Source: UMGS172 sp045546915 (GTDB taxonomy: Bacteria; Bacillota; Clostridia; Oscillospirales; Acutalibacteraceae). From it: 46,422 bases of DNA. Both the position numbers and the translations under genes were made by a program. Location of the stretch: the NCBI GenBank assembly GCA_045546915.1, contig JAZQDU010000015.1:1-46422 (forward strand), in the 5' to 3' direction. Shown here piece after piece: positions 1-7,350 of the stretch. The notes under the pieces were generated by a model, which saw only the letters and a list, made by a program, of their open reading frames with translations, was not told the origin of the DNA and ran no database searches. Every line of letters begins with the position of its first letter. The first letter of the stretch is position 1.

Positions 1-1
1 A

Positions 2-568
2 TATGGAGCAGCATCACCAACTATCGATAAGAAATATATTGAATTAGTTGAAAAAATGGGACAGGAAATGGCAAACCGTGGTCATTCACTTGTGTTTGGC
101 GGCGGCGGTAACGGTCTGATGGGTGCCGCAGCAAGAGGTGTAAAATCCGGCGGCGGATACATTTTAGGTGTAATTCCTAAATTTTTCGATGAAGAAAATG
201 TCGAAGCCATTTGCGATTTTTGTGATGAACTTATTCTGCCCGACACAATGCGTCAGCGTAAGCAGTTAATGGAGGATAATGCAGATGCCTTTATCATAGT
301 TCCGGGTGGCATTGGAACATATGAAGAATTCTTTGAAATCCTAACGTTGAAGCAATTATGTCGGCACAATAAACCAATTGCACTCTATAATATAATGGGA
401 TATTATGACGATATAAATTATGCAATGGAACAGGCTATGAAGAAAAACTTTATTCGTGATAATTGTAAAGAACTATATTATGTAACGGATAAACTTGATG
501 ATTTGCTTCGTTATGTTGAAACTCCGGTTGAGAAAATAAGAACGATAAAAGAATTAAAAGATGGCTAA
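2..568 (+). CDS. LOG family protein (lysine decarboxylase-like fold), 5' end outside the window
   Basis: The frame is open from the first bases of the window, so the N-terminus is cut by the window edge; the first in-frame ATG at 56 is internal. The protein carries the glycine-rich GGGGNGLMGA motif and the family's PGGIGTYEEFFE signature. LOG proteins with PGGxGTxxE are phosphoribohydrolases that release free bases from nucleoside monophosphates (cytokinin-type activity in plants); the bacterial substrate is often uncertain. At least 188 residues are visible, close to the usual ~190, so only a few residues are missing. It ends in a basic, helical tail. A hairpin about 100 bp downstream (675-702) may end its transcript. 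Family assignment is firm; physiological role is not. Confidence 0.9.
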   Translation, partial: YGAASPTIDKKYIELVEKMGQEMANRGHSLVFGGGGNGLMGAAARGVKSGGGYILGVIPKFFDEENVEAICDFCDELILPDTMRQRKQLMEDNADAFIIVPGGIGTYEEFFEILTLKQLCRHNKPIALYNIMGYYDDINYAMEQAMKKNFIRDNCKELYYVTDKLDDLLRYVETPVEKIRTIKELKDG

Positions 569-674
569 TGTTCGACTATTTGCTTTCTTAGAAAAAACGA
601 TAGAAGTATTAATTCATTTGGCTTTTTTGATTGTGTAGTAAATTTTACGAACCTTTTTTCATTAAGTAGCAAAA

Positions 675-702
675 ACCTCTCTGCTGAAATTCAGCTGAGA
701 GG
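675..702 (+). terminator. Hairpin downstream of the LOG gene
   Basis: A 7 bp outer arm (ACCTCTC/GAGAGGT) and a 6 bp inner arm (GCTGAA/TTCAGC) are separated by a single T-T mismatch and followed by TATATTTTTAA. It lies 107 bp after the LOG stop codon. It looks like an intrinsic terminator, although the T-run is broken. Confidence 0.55.
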
Positions 703-713
703 TATATTTTTAA

Positions 714-744
714 CGGACAGTCGGGGACGCCTGTCCCTACAAAT
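714..744. repeat. Short REP-like palindrome
   Basis: GGACAG and CTGTCC form a symmetric pair around a G/C-rich centre (GGGGACG), flanked by ACAAA. The base composition is much more GC-rich than the surroundings. It looks like a short interspersed palindromic repeat; a genome-wide copy count would decide. Confidence 0.4.
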
Positions 745-789
745 CGAATATGTTACCCCCTTATTTAATATTTAGTTTGTGTGTAGAAA

Positions 790-935
790 AAGACCATACC
801 TTCGAGGGTAGCGATGTTTGGGTGTGACGAAGTTTTTTAGGTTTAAGTTATTTTTGTTTTAGCACCGCAAAAGCGGAAATAACAACCGAAAACAAGTCTA
901 AGGCCCAAACGCCGTAACCCTATGGGTATGGTCTT
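790..935. repeat. 146 bp imperfect palindrome (MITE-like or structured element) at the broken end of spoVAD
   Basis: The outer 11 bp (AAGACCATACC at 790-800) is repeated inverted at 925-935. Moving inward, AGGGTA pairs with AACCCT, and GTTTGGG (816-822) with CCCAAAC (904-910). The centre holds a GTTATTT/AAATAAC arm and a CCGC-AAAA-GCGG hairpin. The whole segment could fold as one long hairpin. Its right end coincides with the point where the SpoVAD reading frame stops resembling SpoVAD, which suggests insertion. No clear target-site duplication is visible. Confidence 0.55.
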
Positions 936-1582
936 ATTTTAACATCTGGGGGTGCCATAGCAGCACCCATATTGTTCATATCATTAATTCCGAGGTCGAT
1001 GATTTTTCCTATCGTATATGCCTTTATTTTAATTGCGTCTGTTCCCTGCTCGGTCTGTTCGATAAGCACCGAGCCTGACCCTGTAACTGTCCATTGAGCC
1101 GTTGGGGTGCGTTGTCCACCATATTCAAGCGGGAATCTAAACTGCCTCTCACTACTGCAAAAATGCGAAGATGTAACCGCAATCGCCCTTTTTGCCGCAC
1201 CCGATTCGACCGACATTGAAGCCATTATAATGCTTAACGCCATTGTCGAGCAAGCTCCATAAAGCCCAACAAACGGAATGCCAAAATCTCTTAATCCATA
1301 AGCACTTCCAATGCATTGATTAAGCAGGTCACCTGCAAATATAAGGTCTACCTGCTCTGCCTTAACCGAGGCTTTTTGAAGCGTTGTTGTAACCGACAGT
1401 TGTTGCAGTTTACTCTCGGCTTTTTCGAACGATTTTTCCTCAAAAAATTCATCTTTTGACTTGATATCAAAGTACTGTGCCAAAGGTCCTTCGGATTCTT
1501 TTGGCCCAACCACCGCCGAAAACGATGTGACACTTATATTTTTTTCAAGTTGCACGGTTCTGCTAAACTCACCTTTAGACAT
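920..1582 (-). pseudogene. spoVAD: Truncated stage V sporulation protein AD (SpoVAD)
   Basis: SpoVAD is a thiolase-fold protein that binds dipicolinic acid and takes part in loading it into the forespore. The 220 residues from an ATG at 1582 (ribosome site AGGAGC) match the N-terminal two thirds: a start resembling TVQLEKN, the conserved YGACSTMA segment, SSHFCSSERQFRFPLEYGGQRTPTAQWTVTGSG (quoted in parts: FPLEYGGQRTPTAQ), and NNMGAAMAP. Full-length SpoVAD is about 335-340 residues, so roughly 115 C-terminal residues are missing; the last eight residues come from the adjoining palindrome. There is no spoVAC or spoVAE beside it. Most likely a dead gene or a remnant of a second spoVA cluster. 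Confidence 0.8.
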
Positions 1583-1734
1583 ATATCTGCTCCTAAAACA
1601 CATTTTTCGGCTTTATCTTCCCCTTTTAATAATGATATATTCTAATGCTCCTGCAATGATTTTGTTGAAACGATAAATATATGACGTTTTGACGGATAAA
1701 CTTTTATTAAAAACCGCACTTAACGGAGGCTGAA

Positions 1735-2409
1735 ATGCAAATTTTAAAGGTTGTTCTCACGTCGATTCTCTCAGCAGTAGCGTTGTTTTTAATTGCCAAA
1801 ATAATGGGGCATAAACAAATGTCGCAACTTGATTTTTTCGACTATATTACAGGCATAACCATCGGTTCTATTGCCGCCGAACTTGCCACCGAAATTGAAG
1901 AACCCCTAAACCCGCTGATTGCCATGCTTGTTTATGGCGCAATAACGATAATTCTTACTTTCTTTACCAGCAAATTCTCTTGGACCAGAAAATATATCAA
2001 CGGCACCCCTACAATTTTAATGAGCAACGGCAAAATTTACAGAGGCAATATGAAAAAGGCAAAACTGGACCTCAGCGAATTTATGGTGATGTGCCGCAAA
2101 GAAGGGTATTTTAACCTCAGCGATATTGATACCGCTGTATTTGAATACAACGGCAAACTGACTATCCTTCCGAAATCGACCAAAAGACCGCTTACACCAT
2201 ATGATATGAACATTATCCCACCACAGGATTTTATAAAGACAGAAATAATTATGGACGGCAGAATAATGGGCGAAAACTTATCTCGTTTGGGACTTGATGA
2301 AAAATGGCTTCTAAAAGAACTTTTAAATCGCGGTTTTGAAAGTCCCAAGCAAATTTATTTGGGTCTTTGCGACAACAACCATCAACTTACCCTTTTTACT
2401 TCGAATTAA
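1735..2409 (+). CDS. DUF421 (YetF/YrbG family) membrane protein
   Basis: 224 residues. Three hydrophobic segments at about residues 3-25, 38-52 and 60-78 are followed by a soluble C-terminal domain with the family's NGTPTILMSNGKI and LDLSEFM..CR..GYFNLSDI pattern. The ATG follows ACGGAGGCTGAA, a good ribosome site. DUF421 proteins are common in spore formers, and one copy sits inside the mobile spoVA-2mob type operon of Bacillus together with SpoVAD. Here it is divergent from the broken spoVAD, so the association may be old. Molecular function is unknown. Confidence 0.85.
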   Translation: MQILKVVLTSILSAVALFLIAKIMGHKQMSQLDFFDYITGITIGSIAAELATEIEEPLNPLIAMLVYGAITIILTFFTSKFSWTRKYINGTPTILMSNGKIYRGNMKKAKLDLSEFMVMCRKEGYFNLSDIDTAVFEYNGKLTILPKSTKRPLTPYDMNIIPPQDFIKTEIIMDGRIMGENLSRLGLDEKWLLKELLNRGFESPKQIYLGLCDNNHQLTLFTSN

Positions 2410-2573
2410 AACGACCTGTATTTTTGTTAATATTATTCATATTTTGTGTATTTTGTATAAATTGTGGGCGGTTTTCACATTTTATTTCTGCTTTTTCACA
2501 TGATATTTTTTTGTCACTTTTATTCACAAACCGTACGATATGTGGTATAATGGAAATACACGAGGTGACCAAA

Positions 2574-2834
2574 ATGTATATTCATTATTCTCTTGTTAAA
2601 TCCACCACTCATCTTATAAGCGGCGATTACATAACCTACGGCATTTGTGCAACCTGTAAATCTGCCGGTGGCAAAACAAAATATACCGTTTACGATATAA
2701 CCACCAACCGCAAAAACTTAATTCAATTAATAAAACTGTGCAACAAAGAGCAATTGCACATCTGTCACCTTGCAGACGTAATTGAGGACTTTTTATATAA
2801 AAATAACGGAGAGGTTTTTTCGCCCACACCCTAA
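2574..2834 (+). CDS. Small conserved protein, DUF6514-like
   Basis: 86 residues from an ATG at 2574, preceded by GAGGTGA at good distance; the open frame extends further upstream but nothing there resembles a start. Visible features are a YTVYDITTNRKNLIQLI core and the ending NKEQLHICHLADVIEDFL, resembling the small DUF6514 family of Firmicutes (from memory, not searched). The last residues SPTP and the TAA stop fall inside an 18 bp sequence found again at 22244-22261, where it ends another reading frame in the same way. Function unknown. Confidence 0.65.
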   Translation: MYIHYSLVKSTTHLISGDYITYGICATCKSAGGKTKYTVYDITTNRKNLIQLIKLCNKEQLHICHLADVIEDFLYKNNGEVFSPTP

Positions 2835-2858
2835 GGGAGTTGCGGTTAAAACCTCTCC
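2808..2858. terminator. Bidirectional terminator between convergent genes
   Basis: GGAGAGGTTTT (2808-2818) pairs with AAAACCTCTCC (2848-2858). The loop is long and contains the 18 bp repeat with CCCTAAGGG. T-runs are present on both strands. It serves the small gene from the left and the ABC ATPase gene from the right. Confidence 0.7.
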
Positions 2859-2866
2859 ATTTAATT

Positions 2867-3619
2867 TTATTTGTTATATGATGCCAAAAACTCTTTTAAC
2901 CTTTCGGTTTTAGGACTACCAAAGACTTCTTCCGGAGTACCGCTTTCGGCAATAACGCCGTCATCCATAAAAATAATTTTGCTTGATACATCCTTGGCAA
3001 AAGCCATTTCATGAGTAACCACAACCATGGTCATGTTTTTATCAGCCAACGAACGCATAACCTTTAAAACCTCACCCGTAAGTTCAGGGTCGAGCGCACT
3101 TGTAGGCTCGTCAAAGCAAAGAATTTCGGGGTCAAGTGCTAATGCTCTTGCGATAGCAACACGCTGTTGCTGACCACCCGAAAGTTCGCAAGGATAGTTG
3201 TTTTCCTTACCTTTTAACCCAACCATCTCAATAAGTTGCAATGCCCGTTTTTCAATATTTTCGGGCGTATCCTTTTTAAGTAAATTAGGTGCTAAGGTTA
3301 TGTTTTGCAACGCGGTATACTGAGGAAATAGGTTAAACGACTGAAAAACAAGACCGAAATGCAACCTTTTCTGCCTTAACTCCTCATCGCTGACCTTTTG
3401 GTTACTGTCTCCGTCAAAAATAACGGTATCATTAACCGTAATGGTTCCCTTATCGGCAAACTCAAGCGAATTAAGACATCTTAAAAGCGTTGTCTTACCG
3501 CTACCCGACGAACCGATAATCGACAGCACGTCGCCTTTTTCAATTGAAAAATCAATACCCTTCAAAACTTCAGTTTTACCGAAGCTTTTGCAAAGGTTGT
3601 TTACTTTAAGAACAGACAT
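2867..3619 (-). CDS. Polar amino acid ABC transporter, ATP-binding protein (GlnQ/HisP type)
   Basis: 250 residues, standard length. Walker A is GSSGSGKTT (about 36-44), the signature is LSGGQQQR, and Walker B runs ILCFDEPTSALDPE, followed by the switch VVVTHEM. The GDVLSIIGSSGSGKTTLLRC and LFPQYTALQNITLAP stretches are typical of the polar amino acid uptake (PAAT) group. It powers import by the permease encoded 13 bp upstream and the binding protein before that. Substrate cannot be read from the ATPase. Confidence 0.93.
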   Translation of the reverse strand: MSVLKVNNLCKSFGKTEVLKGIDFSIEKGDVLSIIGSSGSGKTTLLRCLNSLEFADKGTITVNDTVIFDGDSNQKVSDEELRQKRLHFGLVFQSFNLFPQYTALQNITLAPNLLKKDTPENIEKRALQLIEMVGLKGKENNYPCELSGGQQQRVAIARALALDPEILCFDEPTSALDPELTGEVLKVMRSLADKNMTMVVVTHEMAFAKDVSSKIIFMDDGVIAESGTPEEVFGSPKTERLKEFLASYNK

Positions 3620-3632
3620 CAGTCACCCCTCC

Positions 3633-4325
3633 TTACACTTGGAAATAACTGAGTTTCTTTTCGAGTTTACCCAGCAATATAGTGAGAAGTCCGTTAAATG
3701 CAAGATAATAAACGGCTGTAAAGAATAACGGCCATATAGCACCTCTTATTCCATGAGAAACCGTTGTAAATGCTTCTGCATTCCATATAATTTCCTGCAG
3801 AGCAATTACACGTGCTAAAGACGTATCCTTAACAAGTGTAATAATTTCGTTAGACATCGGCGGCACTATTCTTTTAACCATTTGCAACAATGTAACTTTA
3901 AAGAATATTTGTGGTTTGGTCATTCCCAAAACCTGACCGGCTTCTTGCTGACCCTTTGGGACACCTTCAATACCGCTTCTGAAAATTTCGGAAAAATAAC
4001 AGGCATAATTAATTATAAACGCAACCGCCGACGCAATAAATCTGCCTGTTTCGCCGCCTCCCCAAATAGGGACACCAAAAAGCAGACCCGGTCCGTAAAA
4101 AATTATAAGCAGTTGAAGCATAAGCGGACTGCCTCTAACAATCCATATCACTGTTCGTGTAAACCATTTGAGAGGTTTAAACTTACTTTTTGAGCAAAAT
4201 GAAATGACCAAGCCCAACGGTAAAGCTCCCAAAAGCGTGACAAAAAACAGTTTGAGAGTTTGAACAAAACCCTCATTCAATGAGCTTATAACTATTGGAA
4301 ACTGTTGCACAAATGTTTCCATCAT
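3633..4325 (-). CDS. Polar amino acid ABC transporter, permease (HisM/GlnP type)
   Basis: 230 residues with five or so membrane spans. The N-terminal part shows the family's TLKLFFVTLLGALPLG and RGSPLMLQL motifs; the EAA loop is EAGQVLGMTKPQIFFKV. Start at 4325 or the adjacent ATG at 4322; both follow AAAGGGGAAAT. It forms the membrane channel for the importer. A hairpin lies between this gene and the binding-protein gene upstream, a usual way of making more binding protein than permease. Confidence 0.92.
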   Translation of the reverse strand: MMETFVQQFPIVISSLNEGFVQTLKLFFVTLLGALPLGLVISFCSKSKFKPLKWFTRTVIWIVRGSPLMLQLLIIFYGPGLLFGVPIWGGGETGRFIASAVAFIINYACYFSEIFRSGIEGVPKGQQEAGQVLGMTKPQIFFKVTLLQMVKRIVPPMSNEIITLVKDTSLARVIALQEIIWNAEAFTTVSHGIRGAIWPLFFTAVYYLAFNGLLTILLGKLEKKLSYFQV

Positions 4326-4389
4326 ATTTCCCCTTTCTGAGCAATAATCTTTTTATTTGCTCTGACTTTTTGACCAATTACAGTTCAAA

Positions 4390-4422
4390 AACAGAGAGGT
4401 ATACACACGATACCTCTCTGTT
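4390..4422 (-). terminator. Intercistronic hairpin between binding protein and permease genes
   Basis: A perfect 12 bp stem (AACAGAGAGGTA / TACCTCTCTGTT) with a 9 nt loop, followed on the minus strand by TTTTTGAACTG. It probably acts as a partial terminator and 3' stabiliser that raises the binding-protein to permease ratio. Confidence 0.75.
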
Positions 4423-4446
4423 TCGGCTAAGTAAAATAATGCTTAA

Positions 4447-5226
4447 TTATTTGATTTCAATAATGTTTTCAGAAATCTTATACTGAGCAGCCAAATCCGC
4501 TATTGTGCCATCTTCATATGCCTTTTTGAGGAACTCGTTAAGTTTATCTGCTATATCAGAGCCCTGACGCATTCCAATACCATATTCCTCGCCGTTAAGT
4601 TTAAGGCCAAATGCAAGATTCTCATAATCAGTTCCTTCACCAATCATTGCGCCTGCCATAAGAAGGTCAACGATAGCTGCGTCAGCTGTGCCCGAAGCGA
4701 CCTCCATCAAAGCCTTAGACTGCTTATCAACTTCAACTGTCTTAAACTCGTTTTCAACAGCCATTTCTTCGCCGGCAGAACCCTTTTCAACCGCAAAACT
4801 CAAATCTTTCATAGATGCTTCATCGGCATAATTTCCAATTACATCCTTCTTCATTACAACAACCTGAGCGTTCTTGCAATAAGGAACCGAAACATCCATA
4901 AGTTCTTTAACATCTTCGGTAATAGTCATACCATTCCAAACAAGGTCGATGTTTTTGTTTTTAAGTTCGTTTGCTTTCTGGCTCCAAGTAATCTCGACAA
5001 ACTCAACTTCAACACCAAGGTACTCGGCGAAAGCTTTTGCAAGTTCAGCGTCAAAACCAATCCACTCACCGTCTTCGTTCTGATAATCCATCGGTGCAAA
5101 GTCGGTAATACCTACAACAATCTTGCCTTTTTTCTCGATGCTCTTGAGGTCGGATGTTTCACCGCAACCAACGAAACAGGCAACCATCATAAACACTGCC
5201 AAAATAATACTTAAAATCTTTTTCAT
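4447..5226 (-). CDS. Amino acid ABC transporter substrate-binding lipoprotein
   Basis: 259 residues. A short signal peptide ends in CFVGC with Cys21 as the lipidation site. The mature part has the SBP_bac_3 pattern: GKIVVGITDFAPMDYQ, WIGFDAELAKAFA, IDLVWNGMTIT near the hinge, and YGIGMRQGSDIADKLNEFL. The family binds polar amino acids; which one is unclear. It is the first gene of a three-gene unit and has its own strong promoter with a dyad just downstream. Ribosome site AAGGAGA. Confidence 0.93.
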   Translation of the reverse strand: MKKILSIILAVFMMVACFVGCGETSDLKSIEKKGKIVVGITDFAPMDYQNEDGEWIGFDAELAKAFAEYLGVEVEFVEITWSQKANELKNKNIDLVWNGMTITEDVKELMDVSVPYCKNAQVVVMKKDVIGNYADEASMKDLSFAVEKGSAGEEMAVENEFKTVEVDKQSKALMEVASGTADAAIVDLLMAGAMIGEGTDYENLAFGLKLNGEEYGIGMRQGSDIADKLNEFLKKAYEDGTIADLAAQYKISENIIEIK

Positions 5227-5247
5227 AAAAAACTCTCCTTAAATTTA

Positions 5248-5265
5248 AAAGCGTTTGAACGCTTT
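5248..5265. promoter_or_regulatory. Dyad operator candidate in the leader of the amino acid ABC operon
   Basis: AAAGCGTT-TG-AACGCTTT, an 8 bp perfect dyad placed about 12-30 bp after the -10 box, a usual position for a repressor site. The binding protein is not identifiable from sequence. Confidence 0.5.
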
Positions 5266-5276
5266 AGTGTGCTACC

Positions 5277-5305
5277 ATATTAACACACAAATACAAACTT
5301 GTCAA
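5277..5305 (-). promoter_or_regulatory. SigA-type promoter of the amino acid ABC operon
   Basis: On the minus strand: TTGACA (5300-5305), 17 bp spacer, TAATAT (5277-5282). Near-consensus. The first transcribed bases would lie next to the dyad at 5248-5265. Confidence 0.85.
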
Positions 5306-5323
5306 GTACTATTTTAATCCTTA

Positions 5324-5366
5324 AAAAAACAACCGACCGATTTTTATAACCGGTCGGTTGTTTTTT
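5324..5366. terminator. Bidirectional terminator-like hairpin between divergent genes
   Basis: A long stem (ACAACCGACCG / CGGTCGGTTGT, extended by A/T pairs) with poly-A before and poly-T after. It sits upstream of both neighbouring genes, so it may insulate the two divergent promoters rather than end a known transcript. A weaker hairpin (GTTCGG/CCGAAC, 5390-5420) follows. Confidence 0.65.
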
Positions 5367-5508
5367 AGGGGTTGTTTTGAGGAGGGTATGTTCGGCAGGG
5401 TTGCGGCTCCCTTACCGAACTGTTTAAATTATATCCCATCTTTTGCGTTTTTGTGTGGATTTTTTGTGAACACAAATTTAACTTTTCTTATTAATTTTAT
5501 TTTAAACA

Positions 5509-5538
5509 GCATATTTACCCAATTTAACGCCAAAACTA
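5509..5538 (+). promoter_or_regulatory. Forespore (SigF/SigG) type promoter candidate
   Basis: GCATA (5509-5513), 15 bp spacer, GCCAAAACTA (5529-5538). This fits the SigF consensus GYWTA-N15-GGnnAnAMTR except for one position in the -10 element, and lies about 30 bp before the start codon of the SpoIIQ-like gene. Confidence 0.55.
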
Positions 5539-5569
5539 ACCGTGAAAACAATGAAATGGAGATAAAAAA

Positions 5570-6277
5570 ATGAAGGTCAAGCATAACCGCAATGAGAAAA
5601 TCATAAAATTTTTAAACGGCAAAACCTTTTATGTTGTTCTATGCTTATGTTTTGTCGCCATCGGTGTTGCGATGTGGACCGGTGTAGAAACTTTTAAAAA
5701 CATAAGTCAGAGCGAATTGCCCGACTACTCTACCACCGCCGAAAACAATACCCAAAGCATTCTTGAAATTTTACCAAAACCTGACACAACTTCAAAACCG
5801 TCAACCCAAAGCAAACCCCAAACCGACATTGAATCTAAGCCTGCTGAGGAAACCGCAACAACCGTTGCCAACTTTTTTATAAGACCGCTTTTAGGCGACA
5901 TTATAAAAAACTTTTCCGACACAGAATTGCAATATTCCAATACCTTTAACGATATGAGACTTCACAAAGGCATTGATATTGCGGGAGATTTAAATGCCCC
6001 GGTTATGGCATCGGGTGACGGAACCGTGACCGATGTTTATCAAGATGCCCTATACGGTTGGGTGGTTAAAATAGACCACGGCAACGAAATTATTGCAAAA
6101 TACTGCGGTCTTGCCTCATCTCCCACCGTAAAGAAAAACGATACGGTTGATTCCTCCAAACAAATCGGCGTTTTAGGCGAACTACCGTATGAATCAGCAG
6201 AACCGACACATCTTCATATCGAATTTACCCAAAACGGGAAGTCCGTCGATCCCTTAAAATTCTTTGTTTTAAAATAA
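5570..6277 (+). CDS. SpoIIQ-like M23 (LytM) family protein
   Basis: 235 residues: a cytoplasmic basic N-terminus, one membrane span (about 19-37), a Pro/Thr/Ser-rich linker (about 50-100), then a LytM domain. The domain keeps the zinc ligands HKGID (His132, Asp136) and the HLH pair (His214, His216), so it may be an active endopeptidase, as in clostridial SpoIIQ and unlike the degenerate Bacillus protein. SpoIIQ is made in the forespore and joins SpoIIIAH to bridge the two membranes during engulfment. The size, single span and IRPL.G.I...FS start of the domain fit SpoIIQ, and the upstream promoter looks forespore-type. Other M23 proteins remain possible. Confidence 0.75.
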   Translation: MKVKHNRNEKIIKFLNGKTFYVVLCLCFVAIGVAMWTGVETFKNISQSELPDYSTTAENNTQSILEILPKPDTTSKPSTQSKPQTDIESKPAEETATTVANFFIRPLLGDIIKNFSDTELQYSNTFNDMRLHKGIDIAGDLNAPVMASGDGTVTDVYQDALYGWVVKIDHGNEIIAKYCGLASSPTVKKNDTVDSSKQIGVLGELPYESAEPTHLHIEFTQNGKSVDPLKFFVLK

Positions 6278-6340
6278 CACCTGCCCCCTACGGACAAAGT
6301 AACGGAAAATTCTTTATTCCTTAGTTTGTCGGGGCAATAA

Positions 6341-6372
6341 CACCCCCAAAAGATTAAAACTTTTGGGGGTGC
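6341..6372 (+). terminator. Intrinsic terminator after the SpoIIQ-like gene
   Basis: CACCCCCAAAAG pairs with CTTTTGGGGGTG, a 12 bp stem with a 7-8 nt A/T loop, followed by a T-rich tail. Confidence 0.88.
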
Positions 6373-6396
6373 TGTTTATTTTAAAACATATTTTAA

Positions 6397-6425
6397 TTGA
6401 CAGAGAATATATTATGTATTAAAGT
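6397..6425 (+). promoter_or_regulatory. SigA-type promoter of the flavin reductase gene
   Basis: TTGACA (6397-6402), 17 bp spacer, TAAAGT (6420-6425), 26 bp before the start codon. Confidence 0.7.
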
Positions 6426-6451
6426 TTAATTAATCTAAAGGAGGAATATTT

Positions 6452-6949
6452 ATGTTTAAGGAAATTACCGCAAAAGATTTAAAAGACAATATTATTGAAA
6501 TGATATCCGATGAATATATGCTTATTACCGCAGGCGACAAAAACGCACATAATATGATGACTGCCTCTTGGGGATTTGCCGGCGAAGTTTGGGGTAGTGA
6601 CAGTGTTTTAGCACTTGTTCGTCCTCAAAGATACACGATGGAATTTATCGAAAAACACGATTATTTCACCTTGAGTTTTTACGGAGAAAACAAAGATATC
6701 CATAAAATCTGTGGTTCAAAATCGGGTCGCGATTGTGATAAAACAAGCCTTTTAGGCCTTACTCCCGTGTATGACGGCGATGCTGTGTATTTTGGCGAGG
6801 CACGGGTTGTTTTGATTTGCAAAAAACAGTATGTCGACCGTATGAAAGAGGAGTGCTTTGTCGATAAACAACCGCTTAAATGGTACCCGGGTGCCGACTA
6901 CCACTATATGATAATCGGCAAAATTGAGAAGGTACTCGTAAAAGAATAA
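6452..6949 (+). CDS. Flavin reductase family protein (FMN-binding split barrel)
   Basis: 165 residues starting after AAAGGAGGA. The pattern MLITAGDKNAHNMMTASWGF matches the N-terminal strand pair that holds FMN in this family, and RYTMEFIEKHDYFTLSFY is the usual next segment. Members are small FMN-binding proteins of anaerobes, mostly uncharacterised oxidoreductases. Single-gene unit with its own promoter; the stop lies 1 bp from the stop of the convergent gene on the other strand. Confidence 0.88.
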   Translation: MFKEITAKDLKDNIIEMISDEYMLITAGDKNAHNMMTASWGFAGEVWGSDSVLALVRPQRYTMEFIEKHDYFTLSFYGENKDIHKICGSKSGRDCDKTSLLGLTPVYDGDAVYFGEARVVLICKKQYVDRMKEECFVDKQPLKWYPGADYHYMIIGKIEKVLVKE

Positions 6950-6950
6950 A

Positions 6951-7226
6951 CTAAAGACAATGCTTTTCTGAGCGGTCGCTCGCGGGGTTAAAATCATCTC
7001 CGTCGCGATAAAATTTTAAATCACGTTCAGCAATCGGCGGCAGACCTTGTGCAATCATAGGGAAATCATTTTCATTATCGGCGGTCGGCTGAATATTGTA
7101 CGTTCCGTAAGTGTTAACAAGGTCCTCGCAAGTTTCGGGACACGGGTCAAACTCGGTTGCCGAAATATTAAGCGGAACCTTAAAGTTTTCTTTACTTTCA
7201 ATACTTTTATCATGTGGCTGTGCCAT
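6951..7226 (-). CDS. Small conserved hypothetical protein, 91 residues
   Basis: The likely start is the ATG at 7226 (MAQPHD), since AAAGGATG lies at the right distance; an ATG nine bases earlier overlaps that site. The protein is hydrophilic, without signal or membrane segment. Visible motifs are EFDPCPETCEDLVNTYGTY and QPTADNENDFPMIAQGLP, whose density of invariant-looking Pro, Cys and Gly suggests a conserved family. I do not recognise the function. It shares a 3' junction with the flavin reductase gene. Confidence 0.6.
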   Translation of the reverse strand: MAQPHDKSIESKENFKVPLNISATEFDPCPETCEDLVNTYGTYNIQPTADNENDFPMIAQGLPPIAERDLKFYRDGDDFNPASDRSEKHCL

Positions 7227-7301
7227 AAAAACCATCCTTTATATCATTTTTATTAGTTTGCCCTAAAACTTTAAAAACAACAGAATTTTTAAAATATACA
7301 A

Positions 7302-7332
7302 AAACCTCCAAGAACAATGTCCTTGGAGGTTT
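7302..7332 (-). terminator. Intrinsic terminator of the acyltransferase gene
   Basis: AAACCTCCAAG/CTTGGAGGTTT, an 11 bp perfect stem with a 9 nt loop; on the minus strand it is followed by TTTTGTATATTTT. Confidence 0.85.
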
Positions 7333-7350
7333 CATAATATTATTTTACTT

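Larger units (their letters stand above)
569..919. other. Intergenic region 569-919: hairpin, REP-like palindrome and long imperfect palindrome
   Basis: No credible gene. In order it holds the terminator-like hairpin (675-702), a short GC-rich palindrome (714-744), and the left two thirds of a long imperfect inverted repeat (790-935) that runs into the broken end of spoVAD. Confidence 0.6.
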
